From assembly GCF_003333265.1 (NCBI RefSeq), contig NZ_QOLB01000156.1, positions 50,414-114,413 of the forward strand: DNA of 64,000 bases, given 5' to 3'. Numbering within the stretch: the stretch's first letter is position 1; each line of letters starts with the position of its first letter. The translations under genes and the position numbers were made by a program. Source of the stretch: Candidatus Halocynthiibacter alkanivorans. Its GTDB lineage: Bacteria; Pseudomonadota; Alphaproteobacteria; Rhodobacterales; Rhodobacteraceae. This document shows, one piece after another, positions 1 through 8,354 of the stretch. The notes under the pieces were generated by a model that was given only the letters and a program-made list of their open reading frames with translations, ran no database searches and had not been told where the DNA came from.

Positions 1-158
1 CAGAAAACAGCCAATTGTGCCTATTTTTTGCACAAACCCTCTCACATGCCTGCTTTTCAGGCGATCAGCGAAGGCCCGCCTGATTTAACTACCTGCTAAA
101 CATTTCTCCGAATCCCGGTTAGTGTCTGCGAAAATGAGCAGACGACAGGTCGCAAAAC

Positions 159-2330
159 ATGAGTGGCACAGGTAAATCGCGCACCCCCCTGGTGGCGGAG
201 CGGCGTTATCCGGCGGACAAACCGGTAAAAGCAAAACCGGCTGGCAAAAAGAAACCAGCGCGGCGCAAAGCCGCACGCAAAACCGCGCGCAAACCATCGG
301 GCAATCTGCTGGTGCGGCTTGTTGTTGGCCTGTTCAGCCTGACGACGCGCCTGATCTGGCGACTGACCTGGATCGGCACCACTGTCACTGCAGCGCTCGT
401 GGGGCTTGGGGTCGCCTATTTTTATTCGACCATGCCTCCCGCCAGCGATTTCTTTGATCAACGGGCCCGGGGCTCGGTCACCCTGCTGGACCGTGACGAT
501 CAGGTGTTTGCGTGGCGCGGCGAGCAGTTTGGCCGCCAGCTTACCTCAGATACGGTGTCTCCCTACCTGAGAAACGCCATCATCTCCACTGAAGACAAAC
601 GCTTTTATGGCCATTTCGGTGTCAGCCCCCGTGGCGTGGCTTCTGCGGTCCGCATCAACCTTTCTGCCGGTCGTGGCCCCTTGTCCGGCAATGGTGGCTC
701 TACCATCACCCAACAGACCGCCAAGCTGATCTGCCTGGGCACGCCCTATATTCCTGCCAACTGGGACAGCGAAACCGCCTATGAAGCCGAGTGTCGCCGC
801 TCCACCATGTGGCGCAAAATTAAAGAAGCCGTTTATGCGGTGGCGATGGAAGCCCGGTACAGCAAGGGCGACATCCTCACCATATATATGAGCCGCGCTT
901 TTCTCGGCGAAGGGTCGCGCGGATTTGAAGCCGCCAGCCAGCGCTATTTTGGCAAGTCTGCCGCCGAAGTCACCCCAGCAGAAGCCGCCATGCTGGCCGG
1001 ACTGCTAAAAGCGCCGACGCGTTATTCGCCGACCGCCAGCCTCGAGCGCAGCCAGGACCGCGCCGCAGTGGTTTTGCAGCTGATGTTTGAGCAAGACTAT
1101 ATTTCTGAAGCGCAGCTTGCGGACGCCACCGCCCAGCCAGCGCAGCTGTCTGCAGCAGCCGAAGCCCGCGCCGGTGGTTATTTCGCCGACTGGGTGATGG
1201 GAGCAGCGCCAAGTTTCCTGACCCGTGACACCACCGAAGACGTTATCATGCGCACCACTTTTGATCCGCGCATCCAGACTGCGGCTGAAGAGGCCATGAC
1301 CAAAATATTTACTGACAGGCTCGACGAAGACTCCACAATCCAGGCTGCCATCGTGGTGATGTCGGCGGATGGCGCAGTGCGCGCCATGGTGGGCGGGCGC
1401 AAGTTCAAAGGGATTGTTGGGCAGTTCAACCGCGCAGTGCAGGCCAGACGGCAAACCGGCTCCGCGTTCAAACCTTTCGTTTATGCCGCTGCGCTGGATC
1501 TGGGCATGAGCTATGCCGACGTGGTTGTGGATGAAGAATATTGCGTCGATGTCCCGGGCTCCGGTGAGTACTGCCCGAAAAACTACTCCAAAAAATTCAT
1601 GGGCCGCGTGACCCTGACGGACGCCTTGCGCCATTCCCTCAACATCCCGGCGATCCGGGTGGCGGTGGATACAGGGCTAGAAACCGTACGCACCGTGGCC
1701 TCAATGTTTGGCATCCAGAGCGATCTGGCCCAGGGGCCGGCACTGGCGCTGGGTGCCTCGGAGTCAACCCTGATTGAGATGACCGGTGCCTATGCCGGCA
1801 TCCTGAATGGCGGCACTTCTGTCACGCCTTATGGCATGATCGACCTGCGCCTTGACGGCGACGATACGGCGCTGATGGGTCAGGACGGCGGCCTGGGCGA
1901 GCGGGTGATCACCCAGGACACCGCCCGGGAGCTAATCTATATGATGAACCAGGTGGTCGAAGCGGGCACCGGCAAACGCGCCCGGATCGAAGGCACCGAA
2001 ATTGCAGGTAAAACCGGCACCACCCAGGCCGGGCGTGACGCCTGGTTCATGGGTTTTACCGGAGATTATGTCACCGGCGTCTGGATGGGGAATGACGACA
2101 ATTCGCCGATGAAACGCGTGACCGGCGGCAGCTACCCGGCGGAAATCTGGCGCGAAACCATGAGCCGGGTGCAGGATGGTACACCGGGCACACCGCTGCC
2201 GATGATCCGGCCAGCGTCACGACCGGTGGTTCCGCCGGAAGTGGCCCTGGCGCCGGTGCGGGCAACAGGTGACACCGCCGAGCGCGCATTGCTTGGTGTA
2301 TTGCAGAGAATCTTTGGCACCGGCCAGTAG
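159..2330 (+). CDS. Bifunctional penicillin-binding protein 1A-type (transglycosylase/transpeptidase)
   Basis: Class A penicillin-binding protein of 723 residues that polymerises and cross-links peptidoglycan in the periplasm. A Lys/Arg/Ala-rich cytoplasmic tail (about residues 1-50) precedes one membrane segment (about 70-92). The GT51 domain follows, with the catalytic Glu145 in STEDKRFYGHFG and the GGSTITQQ motif near 179-186. The transpeptidase domain has SAFK (Ser435, Lys438), SLN (493-495) and KTGTT (618-622). Paired cysteines at YC...YC near 462 and 472 could form a periplasmic disulfide. It is monocistronic and converges on the mla pair across a 13-bp perfect inverted repeat. Family assignment is firm; whether it is the PBP1A or PBP1C-like paralogue is not resolved, so no symbol is given. 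Confidence 0.93.
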   Translation: MSGTGKSRTPLVAERRYPADKPVKAKPAGKKKPARRKAARKTARKPSGNLLVRLVVGLFSLTTRLIWRLTWIGTTVTAALVGLGVAYFYSTMPPASDFFDQRARGSVTLLDRDDQVFAWRGEQFGRQLTSDTVSPYLRNAIISTEDKRFYGHFGVSPRGVASAVRINLSAGRGPLSGNGGSTITQQTAKLICLGTPYIPANWDSETAYEAECRRSTMWRKIKEAVYAVAMEARYSKGDILTIYMSRAFLGEGSRGFEAASQRYFGKSAAEVTPAEAAMLAGLLKAPTRYSPTASLERSQDRAAVVLQLMFEQDYISEAQLADATAQPAQLSAAAEARAGGYFADWVMGAAPSFLTRDTTEDVIMRTTFDPRIQTAAEEAMTKIFTDRLDEDSTIQAAIVVMSADGAVRAMVGGRKFKGIVGQFNRAVQARRQTGSAFKPFVYAAALDLGMSYADVVVDEEYCVDVPGSGEYCPKNYSKKFMGRVTLTDALRHSLNIPAIRVAVDTGLETVRTVASMFGIQSDLAQGPALALGASESTLIEMTGAYAGILNGGTSVTPYGMIDLRLDGDDTALMGQDGGLGERVITQDTARELIYMMNQVVEAGTGKRARIEGTEIAGKTGTTQAGRDAWFMGFTGDYVTGVWMGNDDNSPMKRVTGGSYPAEIWRETMSRVQDGTPGTPLPMIRPASRPVVPPEVALAPVRATGDTAERALLGVLQRIFGTGQ

Positions 2331-2357
2331 GCCCCGCCTGGTCAGCAGAAACCGCCC

Positions 2358-2387
2358 TCACCGGGCGGCCTGCAGGCCGCCCGGTGA
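2358..2387. terminator. Bidirectional terminator-like hairpin between convergent genes
   Basis: Perfect 13-bp inverted repeat (TCACCGGGCGGCC / GGCCGCCCGGTGA) with a TGCA loop, lying between the stop of the penicillin-binding protein gene (2330) and the stop of mlaC (2388). There is no strong T tract on either side, so its role as an intrinsic terminator is inferred from position and stem strength. Confidence 0.6.
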
Positions 2388-2981
2388 TCAGATGTTGCGC
2401 AGGTCTGCGGTCAGTCGGCGCACGTCACCGCGCCGGTTGTCCAGCATGGCCCCGACTTCGGCGCGCTCCGCTTTCAACAGGCTGACACCTTCGATTTCCA
2501 TATCGATAAAGCGGCCGGATCTGCCCGCCACCACGAAAATCACTTCAAAGGGAGGCTGCCCTTTGAGCGTCGCGAGGCATTTCACCTCAAAGAAGGACTT
2601 GACCGCTTTTGCGCTCTTCACCTCCATTTTACCGCCAACGAATTCGCGGAAACGCCGGCCGTATTTGCGGGAGATATAGCCCTGGAATGACGTGGTAAAA
2701 TCGGCCAGCTGTGACGCTGAAAGACTGCGGGCGGGCGGGCCCAGCGCGCTGCGGGCGATGATTGGAACATCCGCATAATCGCGGAATATGTTCTCAAAAT
2801 CGCTCAACATCACCGTTTCTGGCTGACCGGAATTGATGATTCGATTGATGTCACGGACAACTTTTCCGATCAGATTCGTCGCATCTGCGGAACTGTAGGC
2901 GAAAGCAGGGACGGCGGTAAAAACCGCACCGAATGCTGCCAGCCCGGCCACAAACTGGCGGCGGTTTACAATGTCACTCAT
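2388..2981 (-). CDS. mlaC: MlaC/Ttg2D family phospholipid-binding periplasmic protein
   Basis: Periplasmic shuttle that carries phospholipids between the outer-membrane MlaA complex and the inner-membrane Mla transporter. 197 residues from the ATG at 2981. The frame stays open further upstream, but that part overlaps mlaA and lacks MlaC character. The N terminus NRRQFVAG followed by a hydrophobic stretch and AFA (about residue 28) is a twin-arginine (Tat) type signal peptide. The body matches MlaC: IGKVVRDINRI, FRDYADVPIIARSALG, FTTSFQGYISRKYGRRF. It overlaps mlaA by 8 bp, implying translational coupling. No mlaD/E/F genes are in the window. Confidence 0.88.
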   Translation of the reverse strand: MSDIVNRRQFVAGLAAFGAVFTAVPAFAYSSADATNLIGKVVRDINRIINSGQPETVMLSDFENIFRDYADVPIIARSALGPPARSLSASQLADFTTSFQGYISRKYGRRFREFVGGKMEVKSAKAVKSFFEVKCLATLKGQPPFEVIFVVAGRSGRFIDMEIEGVSLLKAERAEVGAMLDNRRGDVRRLTADLRNI

Positions 2982-3717
2982 ACAGGTCCTCATAGATATC
3001 ATAGACGTCTTCGCCGCTGGTGGTGTCACCAAGCAGAAAGCGACGGTTTTCAAGATAGAGCAGCCGCGACTGAGCGTAACTGTCTTCGCTGTCATATAGG
3101 ATGCTGTCGACCGTATCGGAATAGGTGTAACGCGAATTTGCAACGTCGGCCGCGCTGGCAATGGTGCTGGCGGTGGCGACATCCGTTGGTGCGAAAAGCC
3201 GAAGCGGGTCCAGCGCCAGGTCAACCACTATACCTGCCGCAGCGCGGGTGGTCGAAGGGCCCAGCAGCGGCAGCTCCAGATAAGCGCCCTCACCGGCGCC
3301 CCAGACATATAATGTCTGGCCAAAATCGTTGCGCCGCAGCGGAAACTTCGCTGCCGCCGGGTCCAGCAGACCGCCGAGCCCGATGGTAGAATTTAGCAGA
3401 AAGCGAACCGTGTTATGGCCGGCATTTCTGAGATTGAATTGCAGAAGATCATTCACCACCACCCCCGGCACCGACAGGTTGGACGCCATGTTTGACACGC
3501 CCAGGCGCAGTTCAGGCGGTAGGATTTTCCCATAGCCCTGTGAAACGGGGCGCAGAACATACTGATCCAGCTTTCGGTTGTCTTCGTGGATGCCACGGTT
3601 CTGAACCTCGAAGGGATCATAGGTGCCGCGCGAAACCTCAGGCCGGGCGCAGGCCGAGACAAACAGAAGCCCGATCAGAGCAGCCATTCGAATTTTTGTG
3701 CGAAACTTGTGGGCCAT
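2974..3717 (-). CDS. mlaA: MlaA/VacJ family outer-membrane lipoprotein
   Basis: Lipoprotein that removes mislocalised phospholipids from the outer leaflet of the outer membrane. 247 residues. The signal peptide ends in the lipobox FVSAC (Cys23). The family signature YDPFEVQNR follows near residue 33, then the conserved VPGVVVNDLLQ, NSTIGLGGLLDPA, FGQTL and GxYLELPLLGPST blocks. Length and block order are normal for VacJ. First gene of a two-gene unit with mlaC, read from the spacer 3718-4214. Confidence 0.92.
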   Translation of the reverse strand: MAHKFRTKIRMAALIGLLFVSACARPEVSRGTYDPFEVQNRGIHEDNRKLDQYVLRPVSQGYGKILPPELRLGVSNMASNLSVPGVVVNDLLQFNLRNAGHNTVRFLLNSTIGLGGLLDPAAAKFPLRRNDFGQTLYVWGAGEGAYLELPLLGPSTTRAAAGIVVDLALDPLRLFAPTDVATASTIASAADVANSRYTYSDTVDSILYDSEDSYAQSRLLYLENRRFLLGDTTSGEDVYDIYEDLYE

Positions 3718-4214
3718 GTATCTTCTACCTGAATTATTCCGTGGCGCTTACAGCATTTTCAAATAGTGATGCCGGCTGCGATGCAAAGGGCAGAATCGGG
3801 TATCAGCGTAAATTTGTGACTAATTAGAAACAGGAAACTTCTGGTTTTCATCCAAGTCTCCAAATGTACCTGAAAATCGCCTGAAATGGAACAAACACGG
3901 GTCAGCCAAGCTGAGGAAACATCACGCCGTCAGAAGGGAAACGATATGACGTCGGTATTCTGAGCCATACTGCGTTTTGACAAGCCGCCTCACCCAGTCG
4001 GACACAGCAGCCATGTAGCGGACTGCTGTCAGGCTGCGAAGCACCGCCCTGATTGCAACAGGTACAAACTGTCCGAAAAAACATCTTCTGTTCGTCCTCG
4101 CTGCACATCCAGGTGACCGATTATTTTACTCACGCCTTTGACGAAGGCCATTTGGGGGTTTTCCTGTATCAAAAGCCGGAGTAGCGTCTGCCAGACCCAA
4201 TTCGGAGAGATACA
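3718..4214. other. 497-bp spacer between divergent mlaA and ridA-like gene
   Basis: Should contain the promoters of the leftward mla pair and the rightward RidA gene. The part near mlaA is comparatively AT-rich. Just before the RidA start there is a plain Shine-Dalgarno (GGAGAG). A Cys-rich 68-codon minus-strand frame (3902-4108) has no supporting features. No convincing gene or RNA seen. Confidence 0.5.
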
Positions 4215-4679
4215 ATGAGCACTCAAATCGACGCACGCCTGGCGGAACTTGGCCTGACATTGCCTGCGGCACCGATGCCTGCCGCCAACTATGTCCCTTA
4301 TGTTATTTCCGGCAATCAAATCTTTATCTCCGGTCAGATTTCCGCCAATTCCGACGGGCTGATCACCGGCGTCGTGGGCCGTGATCTGACCACAGCACAG
4401 GGCGCAGACGCTGCCGGCACCTGTGCGCTCAGCCTGCTGGCTCAGGCCAAAGCTGCCTGTGACGGTGACCTGGGCCGTATCGCCCGTCTCGTGAAGCTGA
4501 CCGGCTTTGTGAACTCCACCGCCGAATTCACGGATCAGCCCAAAGTGATCAACGGTGCGTCTGACCTGTTCGTCGAAATCATGGGGGACGCTGGTCACCA
4601 CGCGCGTTCTGCCGTGTCCGCCGTGTCGCTGCCACTTGGTGTAGCGGTTGAAATCGAAGCGATTTTTGAACTGAAATGA
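4215..4679 (+). CDS. RidA family (YjgF/YER057c/UK114) protein
   Basis: Probable enamine/imine deaminase or related scavenger of reactive amino-acid intermediates; cytosolic, trimeric in the family. 154 residues, the longer 'RidA-like, YjgF-type' form with an N-terminal helix. Characteristic blocks are NQIFISGQI, VGRDLTTAQGADAA, LVKLTGFVNS and HHARSAVSAVSLPLGVAVE. Arg131 corresponds to the substrate carboxylate-binding Arg of RidA, and a Glu (148) is present at the position of the catalytic Glu. Start has GGAGAG upstream. Overlaps the next gene by 4 bp (ATGA), so the two are probably co-translated. Confidence 0.88.
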   Translation: MSTQIDARLAELGLTLPAAPMPAANYVPYVISGNQIFISGQISANSDGLITGVVGRDLTTAQGADAAGTCALSLLAQAKAACDGDLGRIARLVKLTGFVNSTAEFTDQPKVINGASDLFVEIMGDAGHHARSAVSAVSLPLGVAVEIEAIFELK

Positions 4680-5440
4680 CCAGATTGCCTGACGCCTTTC
4701 TAAAGGCTCCGATCGCCCACCGCGGCCTGCACGACGTGTCGTCAGGCCGCCCGGAAAACTCACCCGCAGCCTTTTTGGCTGCGATTGAGGCCGGTGTAGG
4801 TATTGAACTTGACCTGCAACTGTCCAAAGACGGCGAGGCCATGGTGTTTCATGACTATGACCTTGGGCGGGTGACCGGCGAAACAGGCCCGGTGCGTCAA
4901 CGCACTGCGGCCGAGCTCGGCGCCATTGCCCTCACAGGGGGGAGTGACACTATCCCCACTCTGAAACAGGTCCTCGCGCTGGTTGACGGTCGCGTTGCCC
5001 TGCTGATTGAGCTGAAAGATCAGGATGGCGCCATGGGGCCCGAGACCGGTCCGCTGGAAGCGGCCACTGCCCGGGCGCTGCAAGGTTACAACGGCCCGGT
5101 TGCCCTGATGTCGTTCAACGCCTGGTCGGTCGCCGAAGCTGCACGGGTGATGCCGGAACTGCCGCGCGGGTTGGTCACTGCGCCTTTTGACCCGGAAGAA
5201 ATGTCACTGGTGCCGGAAGCGCGGCGCGAGACGCTCAGAAAAATCGCGGATTATGACCGGGTGGGTGCCTGTTTTATCAGCCACAGCCATACCGATCTGG
5301 CATCTGAACGGGTGGCAGAGTTGAAATCTCTTGGGGCGGACATTCTGTGCTGGACCATCCGCAGCCAGGAGCAGGAAGACGAAGCCCGCAAAGTCGCCGC
5401 CAACGTGACGTTTGAAGGCTATACTCCCAGCCGGGCCTGA
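4676..5440 (+). CDS. Glycerophosphodiester phosphodiesterase family protein
   Basis: Hydrolyses glycerophosphodiesters to glycerol 3-phosphate and an alcohol. 254 residues, TIM-barrel GDPD family of UgpQ type. Active-site blocks are AHRGLHD (His15, Arg16), PENSPAAF (Glu28), GIELDLQLSKDG (Glu44, Asp46) and VFHDYDLGRVTG (His59, Asp60). No signal peptide, so probably cytoplasmic. ATGA overlap with the RidA-like gene upstream; the FemAB-like gene follows 51 bp later, probably in the same transcript. Confidence 0.88.
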   Translation: MTRLPDAFLKAPIAHRGLHDVSSGRPENSPAAFLAAIEAGVGIELDLQLSKDGEAMVFHDYDLGRVTGETGPVRQRTAAELGAIALTGGSDTIPTLKQVLALVDGRVALLIELKDQDGAMGPETGPLEAATARALQGYNGPVALMSFNAWSVAEAARVMPELPRGLVTAPFDPEEMSLVPEARRETLRKIADYDRVGACFISHSHTDLASERVAELKSLGADILCWTIRSQEQEDEARKVAANVTFEGYTPSRA

Positions 5441-5491
5441 CCGTCAGGTGACCGGTCCACATTCTCGGGCGGAACAACGGAACTGCATGTT

Positions 5492-6646
5492 ATGAGCCAG
5501 GGTACAGAGATCAGTGTTCTGAGCGGAATGGATCAGATCGCCGCTGCAGAGTGGGATCTCTGTGCCGGGGCTGAAGATCCGTTTGTCAGCCACCGGTTTT
5601 TACTGGCGCTGGAGGTATCCGGCTCGGTCGGACCGGGCACGGGCTGGACACCGCATCATCTGGTGGCGCGCCAGGAGGGGCAAATCATTGCAACGGCCCC
5701 TCTTTATGGCAAATCCCACAGCCAGGGCGAATATGTGTTTGACCATGGCTGGGCCCGGGCGCTGGAAAATGCCGGCGGGCGCTATTACCCGAAACTGCAG
5801 ATCGCAGTGCCCTTCACCCCGGTGGCAGGGCGGCGTCTGCTGACCCGGTCCGGGTTTGAAATGGTGGGGCAATCGGCACTTATTCAGGGCGCGGTTCAGC
5901 TTGCCGCCGGCAATGAGCTGTCCTCGCTGCACATCACCTTTTGCACAGAGACCGAGGCCGATGCAGGGGAAGCGATGGGTCTGCTGCGCCGGGAAGATCA
6001 GCAGTTTCACTGGGAAAACAACGGATACGCCGATTTTGACGCATTTTTGAATGCCCTGTCGGCGCGCAAACGCAAGCAGATCCGCAAAGAACGCAAGCAA
6101 GCGCAGGCTTTTGGTGGTGAGATCATCTGCCTGACCGGGGACGCGCTTGAGCCCCGCCACTGGGACGCGTTCTGGCAGTTTTATCAGGACACCGGGTCGC
6201 GCAAATGGGGCCAGCCCTATCTGACCCGGGACTTTTTCAACCAGGTGCAGGCGACGATGCGCGATGACGTGATGCTGGTGCTGGCGCTGCGCGACGGGGT
6301 GCCGGTGGCCGGCGCGCTGAACTTCATTGGGCAAACAACGCTTTACGGGCGTTATTGGGGCTGCACCGAGCACCATCCCTGCCTGCATTTTGAACTGTGT
6401 TATTATCAGGCAATGGACTGGGCAATCAACCACGGGCTTGTCCGCGTTGAAGCCGGCGCCCAGGGCGAACACAAGTTGGCGCGTGGCTATTTGCCCAATA
6501 AAACCAATTCACTGCACTGGATATCCGAACCCGGATTTCGTGAGGCGGTCGCCGATTATCTGGTGCAGGAGCGCCAGGCGGTGGGCCAGGACATCGAAAT
6601 CCTGACCAGCTATGGCCCGTTTAAAAACACTCCGGCGGACGAATAG
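5492..6646 (+). CDS. FemAB-like GNAT N-acetyltransferase (COG3146/DUF482 type)
   Basis: Putative aminoacyl/acyl transferase of the family annotated 'peptidoglycan biosynthesis/recognition'; its actual substrate is unknown. 384 residues. It has the two-lobed GNAT fold pattern: an N-terminal lobe with DPFVSHRFLLALE and an AVPFTPVAGRRLL block near 108-120, then RKRKQIRKERKQ near 192-203, and a C-terminal acyltransferase lobe with FYQDTGSRKWGQPYLTRDFF and GALNFIGQTTLYGRYWG. The ending RVEAGAQGEHKLARGYLP is highly conserved in this family. Soluble, no signal peptide. Follows the GDPD gene, so may belong to that operon. Confidence 0.8.
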   Translation: MSQGTEISVLSGMDQIAAAEWDLCAGAEDPFVSHRFLLALEVSGSVGPGTGWTPHHLVARQEGQIIATAPLYGKSHSQGEYVFDHGWARALENAGGRYYPKLQIAVPFTPVAGRRLLTRSGFEMVGQSALIQGAVQLAAGNELSSLHITFCTETEADAGEAMGLLRREDQQFHWENNGYADFDAFLNALSARKRKQIRKERKQAQAFGGEIICLTGDALEPRHWDAFWQFYQDTGSRKWGQPYLTRDFFNQVQATMRDDVMLVLALRDGVPVAGALNFIGQTTLYGRYWGCTEHHPCLHFELCYYQAMDWAINHGLVRVEAGAQGEHKLARGYLPNKTNSLHWISEPGFREAVADYLVQERQAVGQDIEILTSYGPFKNTPADE

Positions 6647-6826
6647 GCGGCGGTTCGCATCAGGCAGGCTGTTTCTGGCCCGCGACCTGCCCCTGCATTG
6701 GAACACATAAACCCCTGCACGGGCTGGACATTCACCCGAAAAAGTTGAGCTTTGCCTGCTGGCGTGTAATCAGGCTATGGTGACGAAAAGCGACATCAAA
6801 CCCGCAACAAAAATGGATCGCAGGGC

Positions 6827-7645
6827 ATGGAAAACGAGCAGATTAACCAGTTTATCGACGCCTATATGGGCACAGTTATCAATGTGGGCATGAACGTTCT
6901 TTATGCCTTTGTAATCCTGATCGCCTCGATCTGGATCGGCGGTCTGGTGAAAAACCGCATCATCGCGGTTGCGCTGAAACATGAAGAGATTGACGACACG
7001 CTGTTCACTTTTGTCGGCTCGCTGGTGCGCTATGGCATTCTGGCGCTGGCCGGAGTGGCGATCCTGGGGGTGTTCGGGCTGCAAACCACCTCGCTGGTGG
7101 CGCTTATGGGTGCGGCGGGTCTGGCGGTCGGCCTGGCACTGCAGGGCACTTTGTCCAACCTTGCGGCCGGGGTGATGCTGATCATGTTCCGTCCTTTCAA
7201 GCTTGGGGATTACATCACTGCGGCTGGAGAAAGCGGCACCGTAAAGGCCATCAGCCTGTTCACCACCGAGCTGGCGACACCAGATAATGTGCAGGTCATC
7301 GTCCCTAACGGTGGTATTTGGGGGGGATCGGTCACCAACTTTTCCTACTACGAAACCCGCCGGGCGGAGTGGACTTTTGGTGTGTCTTACGGATCCAACC
7401 TGGCGGATGCCGAAAAAATCATCCGCGACGTGATCATGGCCGACCCGCGCGCCAAGGCGGATCCGGCGCTGTTCATCCAGGTGGCAACGCTTGGTGATTT
7501 CTCAGTTGATTTTCTGGTCCGGGCCTGGTGTGACCGGGGCGATCTGTTCGCGTTCAAGACCGATATGACCCGCCAGGTCAAAGAAGCGCTGGATACCGGC
7601 GGCATCGACATCCCCTTCCCGACCCGGACGCTTATTCAGAGCTGA
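6827..7645 (+). CDS. mscS: Small-conductance mechanosensitive channel MscS
   Basis: Homoheptameric inner-membrane channel that opens on membrane tension during hypo-osmotic shock. 272 residues, close to the E. coli protein length. Three membrane segments (about 20-42, 63-84, 91-124); the pore helix is Gly/Ala-rich (VALMGAAGLAVGLALQGTL, SNLAAGVML). Next comes the family beta-domain entry FRPFKLGDYI and VQVIVPNGGIWGGSVTNFS. Monocistronic, ending at a good intrinsic terminator. Confidence 0.92.
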   Translation: MENEQINQFIDAYMGTVINVGMNVLYAFVILIASIWIGGLVKNRIIAVALKHEEIDDTLFTFVGSLVRYGILALAGVAILGVFGLQTTSLVALMGAAGLAVGLALQGTLSNLAAGVMLIMFRPFKLGDYITAAGESGTVKAISLFTTELATPDNVQVIVPNGGIWGGSVTNFSYYETRRAEWTFGVSYGSNLADAEKIIRDVIMADPRAKADPALFIQVATLGDFSVDFLVRAWCDRGDLFAFKTDMTRQVKEALDTGGIDIPFPTRTLIQS

Positions 7646-7671
7646 TCCCGCCTGATCAGAGCCAGTTTGCG

Positions 7672-7702
7672 GGCGCCACGGCTTAATTGCGTGGCGCCTT
7701 TC
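7672..7702 (+). terminator. Intrinsic terminator after mscS
   Basis: 9-bp perfect stem GGCGCCACG / CGTGGCGCC with a 9-nt loop followed by TTTCT, 26 bp after the mscS stop. Confidence 0.75.
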
Positions 7703-7722
7703 TGCCCGGAGTTTTGTACAAA

Positions 7723-7751
7723 TTGCACATTTCAGGGCATGGGTTGTGCAA
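7723..7751 (-). terminator. Possible terminator of the peroxiredoxin gene
   Basis: Inverted repeat TTGCACA / TGTGCAA with a 15-nt loop, 22 bp past the peroxiredoxin stop on the minus strand. It runs into TTTGTACAAA, itself a 10-bp palindrome (7713-7722). AT-rich stem, so weak; a protein-binding site is the alternative. Confidence 0.3.
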
Positions 7752-7773
7752 AACCGGACACAGATCGTGAACG

Positions 7774-8262
7774 TCAAACGGCGGCGAGCATTGTCTCGGC
7801 TGAAGAGATGTCACAGACGCCGCGCTTTGCCTCGGCATGCAGCACCTTGACCACCCCGTCACTGATCAGCATGGCGTAGCGCTGGGAGCGGCCGAAAAGC
7901 CCGGTCGCTGCAGCACTGAACTCCATCCCCATTGCGGCGGTAAAACTGCCGTCCGCATCCGCCAACATCGTAATCCCGGCATTGCTTGCGCCACTGGCTT
8001 CCCCCCAGGCGGCCATTACAAAGGGATCGTTCACCGAGACGCAGATAACCTCGTCCACCCCTTTGGCAAGGAACGCGTCACGGTTGCGCATAAAGCCAGG
8101 CAAATGCGCCGCGGAACACGTGCGGGTGAACGCGCCGGGCAGCGCGAACAGAACCACTTTGCGCCCGGCCAGCTTGTCGGCCAGTGCTACGGTTTCCGGG
8201 CCATTGGCACCGAGTTGCATCAGTGTTGCCGGGGCAATGCGATCACCTGTCTGTATTGTCAT
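7774..8262 (-). CDS. Peroxiredoxin, Prx5 (AhpC/TSA redoxin) type
   Basis: Thiol peroxidase that reduces hydroperoxides, usually with glutathione/glutaredoxin in proteobacteria. 162 residues from the ATG at 8262, which has AAGGAATGAGAG upstream; an in-frame start 13 codons earlier is less likely. Prx5 signature LPGAFTRTCSAAHLPGF contains peroxidatic Cys49; the usual Pro before the Cys-Ser pair is Arg here. A second Cys (150, in KRGVCDISS) sits near the C terminus where atypical 2-Cys Prx5 proteins carry the resolving Cys. Divergent from the flavoprotein gene at 8355. Confidence 0.88.
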   Translation of the reverse strand: MTIQTGDRIAPATLMQLGANGPETVALADKLAGRKVVLFALPGAFTRTCSAAHLPGFMRNRDAFLAKGVDEVICVSVNDPFVMAAWGEASGASNAGITMLADADGSFTAAMGMEFSAAATGLFGRSQRYAMLISDGVVKVLHAEAKRGVCDISSAETMLAAV

Positions 8263-8354
8263 AACTCTCATTCCTTTTGCTCGCGCCTGCGTGATTGTCA
8301 TTTCATCTGCAGTCGATATAGGGTGCCTGGCAACAATGACCTAAGGGGATTTCC

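Noticed and set aside
3902..4108. A 68-codon Cys-rich minus-strand frame in the mlaA spacer
   Set aside because: No signal peptide, no regular spacing of Cys, no Shine-Dalgarno that stands out; consistent with chance.
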